The notes: generated from the letters alone by a model not told the origin. DNA of 9,022 bases from Promethearchaeota archaeon (GCA_030605895.1 JAUWHL010000253.1:1-9022), one strand, 5' to 3'. Numbered from the stretch's first letter, positions 1 through 5,321 are shown. Made by a program: numbers and translations.

Positions 1-124
1 ATATAATGAATTTTAGTTTTCCTTCTAGAATTTGCCGAATTTCAAGAAAATAATCTATTTTAAATTGAAAAGGAAGCAAAATAAAATTAGAATCAATAAT
101 TACTACATTAAGCTTGGATTTCAA
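1..124 (-). CDS. PIN-domain protein, Fcf1/Utp24-like (partial, N-terminus only)
   Basis: Reading leftwards from a TTG at complement 124-122, the frame stays open to the window edge and gives about 41 residues. The start reads MKSKLNVVIIDSNF, followed by LLPFQFKIDYFLEI and QILEGKLKFII. The pattern of a beta strand, D11-S-N13-F, LLPFQF and an acidic helix is that of the archaeal PIN-domain proteins related to eukaryotic Fcf1/Utp24, which cut pre-rRNA; D11 would be the first catalytic acidic residue. The TTG overlaps the TGA of the upstream GTPase gene (TTGA, complement 124-121), which suggests translational coupling. No other start lies between this TTG and the in-frame stop upstream (complement 163-161). 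The remaining catalytic residues are outside the window. In many archaea this gene sits beside aIF2-gamma; here aIF2-gamma is 5.5 kb away on the other strand. Family assignment is fairly sure from the motif, function is inferred. Confidence 0.72.
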   Translation of the reverse strand, partial: MKSKLNVVIIDSNFILLPFQFKIDYFLEIRQILEGKLKFII

Positions 125-642
125 TAGGTTTGGCGTTCTAATATATGTCTTGTTATCAATTCAAAAGCGTTTCCCACATTTTCGCCCGTTTTTGAAGAAA
201 TTTTAATAAAATCAATTAAGTTAAATTTATTTAAAAAAGTCGTTGCGTAATCATCATCTACTTGAATCTCATCAGTTAAGTCTAATTTTGTCCCTACGAA
301 GAGAACGGGAAGGTTTGGATCACCTTTTCGAACAATATTAATCCATTGTTGCAAGTTTTCAAGACTCATTAATCTTGTGAGGTCAAACATAAGGAGTGCT
401 CCTTTAGCTCCTAATACATAACTTTCAAGCAAAAATCTAAACCTCTCTTGACCACCAAAATCCCAGAGCTGTAGGGTGCAGTGTTTTGAGTCAATCTCCG
501 TTTCCTTCAAGAAAAACTCTACACCAATTGTCATTTTTGTTTCCGCTGAAAATTTCCCCTCTACATACCTATGGAGTAGTGTTGTCTTCCCTACTCCTCC
601 TTCTCCTGCCGTGAGGATCTTAAGAATGAACTTTTGTGGCAT
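121..642 (-). CDS. Ras/Rab-like small GTPase
   Basis: A complete 173-residue single-domain small GTPase. The guanine-nucleotide motifs are all visible: P-loop GEGGVGKT at 13-20, switch I threonine T38 in TIGVEF, G3 as WDFGGQERF at 60-68 with the catalytic-type glutamine Q65, G4 as GTKLD at 117-121, and G5 as SSKTG at 149-153. The G3 and Rab-like TIGVEF place it near Rab/Ras proteins. The DFGGQ (instead of DTAGQ) and TKLD (as in Rho/Rac, instead of NKxD) make it a mosaic typical of Asgard GTPases. The C-terminus ends in HILERQTY with no cysteine, so it cannot be prenylated like eukaryotic Rabs and would need another way to reach a membrane, if it does. ATG start at complement 642-640. It overlaps the start of the downstream PIN gene, implying co-transcription. 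Function in the cell is unknown; GTP binding is near certain. Confidence 0.93.
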   Translation of the reverse strand: MPQKFILKILTAGEGGVGKTTLLHRYVEGKFSAETKMTIGVEFFLKETEIDSKHCTLQLWDFGGQERFRFLLESYVLGAKGALLMFDLTRLMSLENLQQWINIVRKGDPNLPVLFVGTKLDLTDEIQVDDDYATTFLNKFNLIDFIKISSKTGENVGNAFELITRHILERQTY

Positions 643-947
643 TATAGTATTCTCTTTCTCGTTTATGGGCGACTATCTTTATGTTTTAATTATACAGCTC
701 TTTTTTTCTAAGATTATTAAATTTTATGTTATAATTATAATCTTAAAACGTATTAATATTCTTTTTTAAAACGATATTTTGAAACTAATTGAATTGAATA
801 ATAATTTTTTATTTTTGTTTTTTATTGTTTTTTTCAACTTTAAATCATTAAAAAAGATTTTGAAAATAAATTTAATTAATGGTAGTATAATAAATTCTAC
901 TAGTCTTTTTTTAAAAAAAATGAATTGATATATATTGGTGAATTGTA
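643..947. promoter_or_regulatory. Divergent intergenic region, AT-rich, promoters for GTPase and cupin genes
   Basis: About 305 bp of very AT-rich DNA with long T and A runs (for example 803-833 and 905-919) between two divergent genes, so it must carry both promoters. On the minus strand a TATA-like TATAATTAAAA lies some 45 bp before the GTPase ATG. On the plus strand an A/T block at 905-919 and TATATAT at 929-935 lie just before the cupin start. I see no RNA structure, repeat array or convincing coding frame here. Confidence 0.4.
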
Positions 948-1241
948 ATGAAAATGAACAAGAAAATCCCAACTGAAGAAGAATTAACCAAATTAAAGGT
1001 AAAATCATGGGGAACATGGAGTAAAGAAGTCAGTGAATTCGATTGGTCATATGGTGATACTGAAACCTGTTTTATTTTAGATGGAGAAGTAGAGGTCACC
1101 GATTCGGATACCGGAGAAAAAATTGAGTTTAAGAAAGGTGATCTAGTCCAATTTGAAAAAGGTTTAAAATGTATTTGGAATGTTAAGAGACCTATCCGAA
1201 AGCATTTTAGTTTTGATTTGGATTTTGGAGATATAGAATAA
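948..1241 (+). CDS. Small single-domain cupin (Cupin_3/DUF861 type)
   Basis: A complete 97-residue protein that is essentially one cupin barrel half. It carries the signature of the Cupin_3 (DUF861) family: EFDWSYGDTETCFILDGEVEV (about 30-50), then FKKGDLVQFEKG (61-72), CIWNV (75-79) and RKHF (84-87). Family members of this size often follow the WxTWxxE...FDW...ETCY..EGEV pattern. They include the barrel of ureidoglycine aminohydrolase and EutQ, but most stand-alone copies have no assigned substrate. Of the usual metal-binding residues only E39 is evident and the first-motif histidines are missing, so catalysis is uncertain. GGTGA at 937-941 sits 6 nt before the ATG at 948 and is a good Shine-Dalgarno match, favouring this start over the ATG at 954. 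T-rich DNA follows the stop (1251-1268). The fold call is firm, the role is unknown. Confidence 0.88.
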   Translation: MKMNKKIPTEEELTKLKVKSWGTWSKEVSEFDWSYGDTETCFILDGEVEVTDSDTGEKIEFKKGDLVQFEKGLKCIWNVKRPIRKHFSFDLDFGDIE

Positions 1242-1249
1242 AATTAAAC

Positions 1250-1270
1250 AATTTTTTTATTTCTTTTTAT
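1250..1270 (+). terminator. T-rich terminator after the cupin gene
   Basis: Starting about 10 bp after the cupin stop the plus strand reads a run of seven T, then further T runs broken by single A or C. Archaeal RNA polymerase terminates at such U-tracts without a hairpin. No competing feature is seen here. Confidence 0.45.
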
Positions 1271-1367
1271 TATCTATACATCATTTACACGTTTAATTAA
1301 TCTATAAATATAATTAGATATCAATATGATAAAGATATATAATTTTAAGCTGAATAAGAATGGATAA

Positions 1368-1466
1368 ATTGGTAATTCGCAGATTGAACTTATTCAATTG
1401 ATAGATGGTGCTTGCCTTTATAAAGAATTTCGAGTTCCAGGAATGAAAGCACTAATTAGACAATAA
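1368..1466 (+). pseudogene. Possible gene relic or short frameshifted ORF
   Basis: A 32-codon stretch open from 1368 to the TAA at 1464-1466 reads IGNSQIELIQLIDGACLYKE and FRVPGMKALIRQ. It has a more coding-like composition than the AT-rich flanks. It lacks a start: a TAA at 1365-1367 closes it upstream. An ATG at 1360 in a neighbouring frame gives MDKL before that frame runs to its own stop, so a single-base frameshift at about 1369-1371 would join the two into one short protein. I do not recognise the sequence. It may be the C-terminal remnant of a lost gene, a very short protein with a non-standard start, or chance. Confidence 0.25.
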
Positions 1467-1476
1467 AATTGTAAAA

Positions 1477-2019
1477 TTATAGAAATCTCTGCTTTTCTTT
1501 ATGTTCTTTTACAGAGATTTCTCTTTCACTTAATCTATCAAGCTTAATAAGGGTTTCTTTAATAACTTTAATCTCTGCTCTCTGCTCGAGTTTATAATCC
1601 TTTAAGCTATCAAGGATCTCTTTCTCGTTAAAGCCTTTATTATAGAATTCGATAAATTTGTGTATTGTTTTTTGATGATAAAAAACATATTGTTTAGACA
1701 AGAATGTAATTAACCAGCCCTTTTTTTCCTGATTTTGTGATAATTCAAATAACGCTTCACGAATTTTTTTAAGTGGTTTATTAAATTTTCTTGCGATTAA
1801 TTCATCTTCAATTTTATAATATTTTTTCAAAAATTTATGAAGTTTATTTTTGAAAAACAATTCTGGAATAAATGATAAGAGAAATAATGTTAAGGTAATT
1901 CCGCTCATCCAAATTGCCGCTATAGGGTTATATATAGCTACAATGATGATGATTACTATAAGAATTATGAACCATTTTCTTCCGATTGTTATAAAAATTA
2001 CTTTCCACTTTTTTGGCAA
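1477..2019 (-). CDS. Hypothetical membrane protein, two N-terminal TM segments plus charged helical domain
   Basis: A 180-residue protein that I do not recognise. Residues 16-29 (WFIILIVIIIIVAI) and about 34-52 form two hydrophobic segments separated by NPIA, a likely helical hairpin in the membrane. The basic start (MPKKWK) and the lysines after TM2 suggest both ends are cytoplasmic. Residues 57-180 are rich in K and E and look fully helical (KIREALFELSQNQEKKGW, NKGFNEKEILDSLKDYKLEQ), without catalytic motifs. The start is TTG at complement 2019-2017: the frame is closed by TAG 15 bp upstream and the next methionine is M38, beyond TM1, so TTG is the only start that keeps both TM segments. 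It begins about 50 bp after the 5S unit terminator on the same strand. The T-runs between them suggest a separate transcript. Function unknown. Confidence 0.72.
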   Translation of the reverse strand: MPKKWKVIFITIGRKWFIILIVIIIIVAIYNPIAAIWMSGITLTLFLLSFIPELFFKNKLHKFLKKYYKIEDELIARKFNKPLKKIREALFELSQNQEKKGWLITFLSKQYVFYHQKTIHKFIEFYNKGFNEKEILDSLKDYKLEQRAEIKVIKETLIKLDRLSEREISVKEHKEKQRFL

Positions 2020-2071
2020 GGTTTCACTAAAAGACTAATTCAGTATTAATAAATTTTATAATTTATAATAT

Positions 2072-2100
2072 AAAAACTTATTTTTAGAAGAATCTAAAAA
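2072..2100 (-). terminator. Inverted repeat with flanking T-runs, end of the 5S transcription unit
   Basis: On the minus strand TTTTTAGA (2100-2093), a TTCT loop (2092-2089) and TCTAAAAA (2088-2081) form a perfect 8-bp inverted repeat, followed by TAAGTTTTT ending at 2072. The first T5 starts 11 nt after the leader-trailer stem of the RNA. Two T-runs around a hairpin fit an archaeal terminator for the permuted 5S RNA. It separates that unit from the membrane protein gene at 2019. Confidence 0.55.
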
Positions 2101-2111
2101 TGGGATATACT

Positions 2112-2168
2112 ATAACCACATAAAATAGCATTTCCGGGTTCCCGAACCATCTCGAAATTAGCTGGTTT
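2112..2168 (-). other. Trailer of the permuted 5S precursor (pairs with leader)
   Basis: This stretch follows loop C of the permuted 5S. It contains AGCTAATT (2163-2156), able to pair with leader AATTCGCT at 2330-2323 in 7 of 8 positions. It then has a compact hairpin GGTT-CGGG-AACC (2148-2137), and TATGTGGTTAT (2122-2112), which pairs with the leader over 11 bp with one G-U and continues two A-T pairs inward (2124-2123 with 2340-2339). It also carries GAACCCGGAAA (2141-2131), which resembles the ordinary loop C and helix III 3' strand of archaeal 5S and may be an evolutionary remnant. Confidence 0.6.
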
Positions 2169-2317
2169 TTCGGATGGGACCGGGTATTTTCCTCGTAAGC
2201 CATGACCGTAAACTAATTTACAGCTTGACATTTCCCATAGATTCTGCATGCTAATCGCAGAGATTTACATATCGCAACTACAGTACTATTGTCAACGCAT
2301 ACAAGTTTAACTTCCGG
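2169..2317 (-). rRNA. rrf: Circularly permuted 5S ribosomal RNA
   Basis: On the minus strand the 5S rRNA halves occur in swapped order. First comes the natural 3' half: CCGGAAGTTAA (2317-2307), TAGTACTG of loop E (2288-2281) and GGGAAA (2236-2231). Then comes the natural 5' half: TTTACGGTCATGGC (2212-2199) and ACCCGGTCCCATCCGAA (2185-2169). Helix I is a local hairpin, CTGTAAA (2223-2217) with TTTACGG (2212-2206), capped by TTAG where the natural ends are joined. Helix II is GCTTACGAG (2200-2192) with CTTGTATGC (2305-2297), one U-U mismatch. Helix III is CCGG (2183-2180) with CCGG (2317-2314), the conserved AA bulge (2313-2312), then C2184-G2311 and A2185-U2310. Helix V is TTGACA (2295-2290) with TGTCAA (2230-2225). 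Helix IV is 2283-2278 with 2240-2235. New termini fall at loop C. Core length is 149 nt because loop D is enlarged. A tandem-array fragment is unlikely because neither flank holds the missing half. Mature ends are not determinable from sequence. Confidence 0.9.
2241..2277 (-). other. Enlarged loop D of the 5S rRNA with an extra hairpin
   Basis: Between the two strands of helix IV lie 37 nt where ordinary 5S rRNAs have a much shorter hairpin end. Inside it TCTGC (2261-2257) and GCAGA (2247-2243) form a 5-bp stem over the 9-nt loop GATTAGCAT. This lengthens the helix IV arm, which points outward in the ribosomal central protuberance. Pairing closer to helix IV is weak and not certain. Confidence 0.5.
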
Positions 2318-2351
2318 CGCTTAGCGAATTGCTTATAATTTATATGGTTAT
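2318..2351 (-). other. Leader of the permuted 5S precursor (pairs with trailer)
   Basis: ATAACCATATAAA (2351-2339) pairs without interruption, one G-U, with TTTATGTGGTTAT of the trailer (2124-2112). AATTCGCT (2330-2323) pairs with AGCTAATT (2163-2156), one mismatch. The leader therefore closes with the trailer and continues helix III outward, like the processing stems around rRNA genes. The predicted start site from the nearer TATA box (about 2348) falls at the outer end of this stem. Confidence 0.6.
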
Positions 2352-2370
2352 TAGCACCATTATATAACCC

Positions 2371-2397
2371 TTTTATAAGTGTCGGTTATTTTATAAG
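2371..2397 (-). promoter_or_regulatory. Tandem TATA boxes for the permuted 5S RNA
   Basis: CTTATAAAA occurs twice on the minus strand, at 2397-2389 and 2379-2371, exactly 18 bp apart, with a possible BRE (CCGACA) before the second. The archaeal spacing of about 27 bp from box centre puts start sites near 2348 and 2366. No such strong TATA element precedes most of the protein genes here, which suits a stable RNA promoter. Confidence 0.65.
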
Positions 2398-2405
2398 AAA
2401 ATACC

Positions 2406-2425
2406 TACTTATATGGTTATAAGTA
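2406..2425. promoter_or_regulatory. Perfect 8-bp palindrome, possible operator
   Basis: TACTTATA (2406-2413), spacer TGGT, TATAAGTA (2418-2425). It lies upstream of the 5S promoter on one strand and of the membrane protein gene on the other, so it could be an operator for both or a bidirectional TATA element. No regulator is identifiable. Confidence 0.35.
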
Positions 2426-2504
2426 AATAGGAATAATAAAGGCTAATAATTAAAATTTTTGCTTTTAAACGTTAAATTTAAAAGGAATAATCAAGAGGGT
2501 GTAT

Positions 2505-3062
2505 ATGGTTATGATATTTCAATTAATACTCCAAAATGTAGAATGGTACCAATTTATAATAAATGCGATTATTACGATTATTGGTAGATTGCTTGATATA
2601 TTGAGTACGAGATATGTTACTAAAGAATTAAAACTTGAGACTAATAAAATAGCCAGACGGTTAGGTTGGCGCTGGATGATCATACTTCAGATCCCTATTG
2701 TTATATTAGGATCATTGGATTTCTATTTCAGCTTTTTTATATTATGGTGGAGTATATTTTTATTTGCTAATAATATAGAAGGAAGTTGGTATATTAAAGA
2801 AGCTGGAGAAGAAGAATATCAAAAGGAAATTAAGTTAAGGTTAGAAAAATCAAAAAAATGGAAAATCATGTTTAGCGAATTATCTTCTCTATTAAAATTT
2901 ACATTAGTAGGTATCTTTATTATTGTTTTTTTGTTTGTATTTAAAGATCTTCTAGCGATATTTTTAATAGCTTTAGCTCTAATTATTCAAGGCGTGTTTG
3001 GTACAATAAGTTCTATATTATATCTATTAGATCTGAAACAGGATAAATCTGAAAAAAGTTAA
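2505..3062 (+). CDS. Hypothetical multi-pass membrane protein
   Basis: About 185 residues with four or five hydrophobic segments: one near 16-30 (FIINAIITIIGRLL), a pair around 57-90 (MIILQIPIVILGSL, then SFFILWWSIFLFANN), and two near 127-172 (FTLVGIFIIVFLFVF, LLAIFLIALALIIQGVFG). A charged loop of about 35 residues (EEEYQKEIKLRLEKSKKWK) separates the halves. After TM1 comes DILSTRYVTKELKLETNKIARRLGWRW, whose D-x-x-ST...E-x-N arrangement resembles a small archaeal membrane family (DUF5658-like), a weak similarity. The frame is open from GTG at 2499, but GAGGGTG at 2495-2501 looks like the Shine-Dalgarno site and would overlap that GTG. ATG 2505 is therefore preferred, with ATG 2511 possible. 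It ends 12 bp from the convergent peptidase gene. Function unknown. Confidence 0.75.
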   Translation: MVMIFQLILQNVEWYQFIINAIITIIGRLLDILSTRYVTKELKLETNKIARRLGWRWMIILQIPIVILGSLDFYFSFFILWWSIFLFANNIEGSWYIKEAGEEEYQKEIKLRLEKSKKWKIMFSELSSLLKFTLVGIFIIVFLFVFKDLLAIFLIALALIIQGVFGTISSILYLLDLKQDKSEKS

Positions 3063-3074
3063 TTAATATATTAT

Positions 3075-5213
3075 TTAAGTTAATTTTTCAATCTCTTTAA
3101 CAAGACGAGAATATTTTAGTAGACCACTGAAGAGAGTGAAAATAGAGATTCCTATAACTGCAATAACAAAAAAAGTAGATGTAATAAGTATATAATTAAT
3201 TAAAGTCTCAGACACAGAAAAATTGAATCCAGAATTATAAAATACATTAGTATTATTCGCATAGTCCCTTGAAACAATACAGTAAGAAAATTCACCTGAA
3301 GTTAATCTTTCAGTAGTGATCGTGAATATTTCTTTATTTTCTTCATAATAATTCGTCGAACCATAATAAGAATAAGTAACATAATTGTTTTTTGATAATA
3401 ATACATATACACATTCTATTCCAGAATTATTGTCATAGGTTTCAATTCTAAACGTAATCTGGTTAGATGTTGTAGGTCTTTCGGGCGTCATATCTATTCC
3501 AAATAATTGAGGGTTAGTTGTATCTTGAATCGTAGTAAAATTGAAATATGATGGAATTAAATTGTGCCCTGTAATTGTTACATTATAAACCTCATTTTCT
3601 TGAGCGGGGACACGAAAGCTGACCAAACCATTTTCATCCGCATATACTGTATGATATTTTCCATCAGAACCTCTAAGATGTACTCGTGCATAAGGAACAA
3701 TTTTGCCATTAAAATCTCTTATAGTTATTGAAACTAATTGGCCTTCGTAGATATTTTCAGTAAACGGATTTAGTGCTAATATTGGTTTATTAGTATAAAT
3801 ATCAAGTTCAGGATCACCTAAAAGGCAATATGTTAAAATGTTTTTACGTTCAAAGTCTAAATCTGTTGATGTTTCTCCTCTAATATAATAATCACTATTA
3901 ATATAAGCAACTTTTGAATCATACAATGCCCTACCTTGCTGAAATTTTTTATTAACAAAAAATTCTTTCCAAAACAATTTTGCATTTCCACGATTTAGCA
4001 TTTCGAGATTGTAATCATCTTCAAAATACCAAGTGACTCTTAACCCTCCAATTGCTCCAATCGCACCACCATCTTCCCTTTTTATAAGCGTTTCCCCTAT
4101 ACTATTGTCACTATAATCATAGCTAGAAAGAGTGCAAGCATCTAAATACACTAAAGAAGGACTGTGAATATTCAAGCTTATACTAGCATCTGAGGAAGTA
4201 TAACCCCATGAAGAGGGATTTTTATAATAATATTGTGGAAGCCCTCCATGACCAGCCATTATAACAGTTGAATATCCATCATTAAAATAATTTTTAAGGT
4301 TTGACCGGGTTAGATTGCCTTCTTCTTCTGCTAAATGAGTATAATTCAATTCATCTTTAGCATAATTATCTATAATATAACTTGTTAAGCGACTCTCATA
4401 TTCTCCATCAGGATCCTCACCACTCGGATAATCAGATGTTCCCCCTGCTAATAACATTCTATTCATCCAATCACCTACTTCTGGATTAGTTTCATATTTC
4501 AGAGTCTTATTTATCATACTTTCAAGCTCATTTACATTATCTGCTGGCAATCTTCCAACATACACTTCAGGAATCCATGATATTTCATCTAAGCCATAAG
4601 CATTATCTCGTGGAGCCTCTCCCCATATTCCATCATCATCACTATCCCAAGTACCTGTAAGATCGGCATAATAGAAATCCGTTGGTTTATAATATTCATC
4701 GCCAACAGTTTCAGTTCTTCCATCTTCCCATCTTAAGACATCCGGATTATATACTTTTCTAATAGGAATTAGATCATCTTGAGCATCCCCTGCTAAAAGA
4801 ACCCATCTAATATTTTCTTTTTCATAATATTCTTTAATCATATTTCGAATTTTTTCTGTTGTATCTCTCCCTTCATATAACGAAAAATTACTTAATACGA
4901 TTGTTTTTACACCTTTTTCATTTTTCCACTCCATCAAAGGCTTAACCGCATTAATAAAATCATTATCATTTGGTGTAATAATTAACATTTCGATTTTAGG
5001 ATTATACCAAGTATCATTTAGTGGAGCATAATCGATATCCGGTAAAAATGATAAATCACCATTCAAATCACCATTAGCCATACTAATTCCTTCTGGAATA
5101 TTTTTCTCTCCTGAATTCTTGAAATAATAAATTGAACTTATAGTAACTAGTGGTAAGAGAGTAAAGATGATAATTGATAAGTAGATATTTTTTTTAATAG
5201 AAAATCTAACCAT
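3075..5213 (-). CDS. Gingipain-like (C25) cysteine peptidase, membrane-anchored, with Ig-like domain
   Basis: A 712-residue predicted cell-surface protease. Residues 9-30 are a signal peptide or N-terminal anchor. The C25 caspase-like domain spans about 70-475. It holds the WVLLAGDAQDDLIP strand (137-150), an Asp-rich probable calcium site at 182-199 (DLTGTWDSDDDGIW), YVGRLPA (218-224), catalytic histidine H322 in MAGHGG, catalytic cysteine C360 in VYLDAC, and the closing LLGDPEL (464-470). Both catalytic residues are present, so the enzyme is probably active. Next come a carboxypeptidase-regulatory/Ig-like repeat (about 480-562) and a second beta domain (about 565-668). Residues 672-697 are a C-terminal TM segment with a short basic tail, which would hold the domains outside the cell. 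ATG at complement 5213-5211 has no Shine-Dalgarno site and may be leaderless. Substrate unknown; possible roles are protein scavenging or processing of surface proteins. Confidence 0.92.
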   Translation of the reverse strand: MVRFSIKKNIYLSIIIFTLLPLVTISSIYYFKNSGEKNIPEGISMANGDLNGDLSFLPDIDYAPLNDTWYNPKIEMLIITPNDNDFINAVKPLMEWKNEKGVKTIVLSNFSLYEGRDTTEKIRNMIKEYYEKENIRWVLLAGDAQDDLIPIRKVYNPDVLRWEDGRTETVGDEYYKPTDFYYADLTGTWDSDDDGIWGEAPRDNAYGLDEISWIPEVYVGRLPADNVNELESMINKTLKYETNPEVGDWMNRMLLAGGTSDYPSGEDPDGEYESRLTSYIIDNYAKDELNYTHLAEEEGNLTRSNLKNYFNDGYSTVIMAGHGGLPQYYYKNPSSWGYTSSDASISLNIHSPSLVYLDACTLSSYDYSDNSIGETLIKREDGGAIGAIGGLRVTWYFEDDYNLEMLNRGNAKLFWKEFFVNKKFQQGRALYDSKVAYINSDYYIRGETSTDLDFERKNILTYCLLGDPELDIYTNKPILALNPFTENIYEGQLVSITIRDFNGKIVPYARVHLRGSDGKYHTVYADENGLVSFRVPAQENEVYNVTITGHNLIPSYFNFTTIQDTTNPQLFGIDMTPERPTTSNQITFRIETYDNNSGIECVYVLLSKNNYVTYSYYGSTNYYEENKEIFTITTERLTSGEFSYCIVSRDYANNTNVFYNSGFNFSVSETLINYILITSTFFVIAVIGISIFTLFSGLLKYSRLVKEIEKLT

Positions 5214-5321
5214 ATATTATCAATAATTACATATTATTAATTTTATATTTATTACTAGAAATAGGAATTTAAAAATAAGAATCTAATTATTATATTAGGA
5301 AAGTTATAGGGTTTTTATATT
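5214..5321. promoter_or_regulatory. Divergent promoter between C25 peptidase and zinc ribbon genes
   Basis: 108 bp of AT-rich DNA between two divergent starts. TATA-like A/T blocks are present in both directions (for example around 5225-5255 and 5284-5295) but none stands out. No repeat or structure is seen. Confidence 0.35.

Larger units (their letters stand above)
2340..2512 (+). repeat. Three copies of TATATGGTTAT in the divergent promoter region
   Basis: The plus strand has TTATATGGTTAT at 2340-2351 and again at 2409-2420, and the 11-mer TATATGGTTAT at 2502-2512. The first is the 5S leader stem strand in reverse. The second is the centre of a palindrome. The third covers the start codons of the membrane protein gene. 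The copies could be shared binding sites for one regulator, or chance in AT-rich DNA. Confidence 0.35.

Noticed and set aside
476..769. Plus-strand ORF antisense to the GTPase gene
   Set aside because: It mirrors conserved GTPase codons and then runs into low-complexity AT-rich sequence.
766..1099. Minus-strand ORFs at 766-1017 and 911-1099
   Set aside because: The first is low-complexity K/F/I-rich translation of AT-rich intergenic DNA. Both overlap the cupin gene antisense and have no family features.
1850..2038. Plus-strand 62-residue ORF
   Set aside because: Antisense shadow of the two TM segments of the 1477-2019 gene.
2137..2148. tRNA T-arm-like GGTTCGGGAACC
   Set aside because: It is a perfect short hairpin, but no acceptor stem, D-arm or anticodon arm surrounds it; better explained as a hairpin in the 5S trailer.
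2101..2220. Plus-strand resemblance to eukaryotic 5S (GGATGGGACCG, ATCTCGAAATTAGC)
   Set aside because: It is produced by the self-complementary CCGG and GGTCCC segments of the minus-strand 5S. The conserved loop E, loop A and helix III signals all lie on the minus strand.
2169..2317. Fragment of a tandem array of normal 5S genes
   Set aside because: The upstream flank lacks a 5' half and the downstream flank lacks loop E and a 3' half, while the two present halves pair fully with each other and are joined by only 4 nt.
2318..2340. Bulge-helix-bulge splice motif at the 5S ends
   Set aside because: Leader and trailer pair near the ends, but I could not place a 4-bp helix flanked by two 3-nt bulges at the junctions; left as an open question.
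2499..2501. GTG as start of the membrane protein gene
   Set aside because: It lies inside the GAGGGTG Shine-Dalgarno-like motif; ATG at 2505 or 2511 is better placed.
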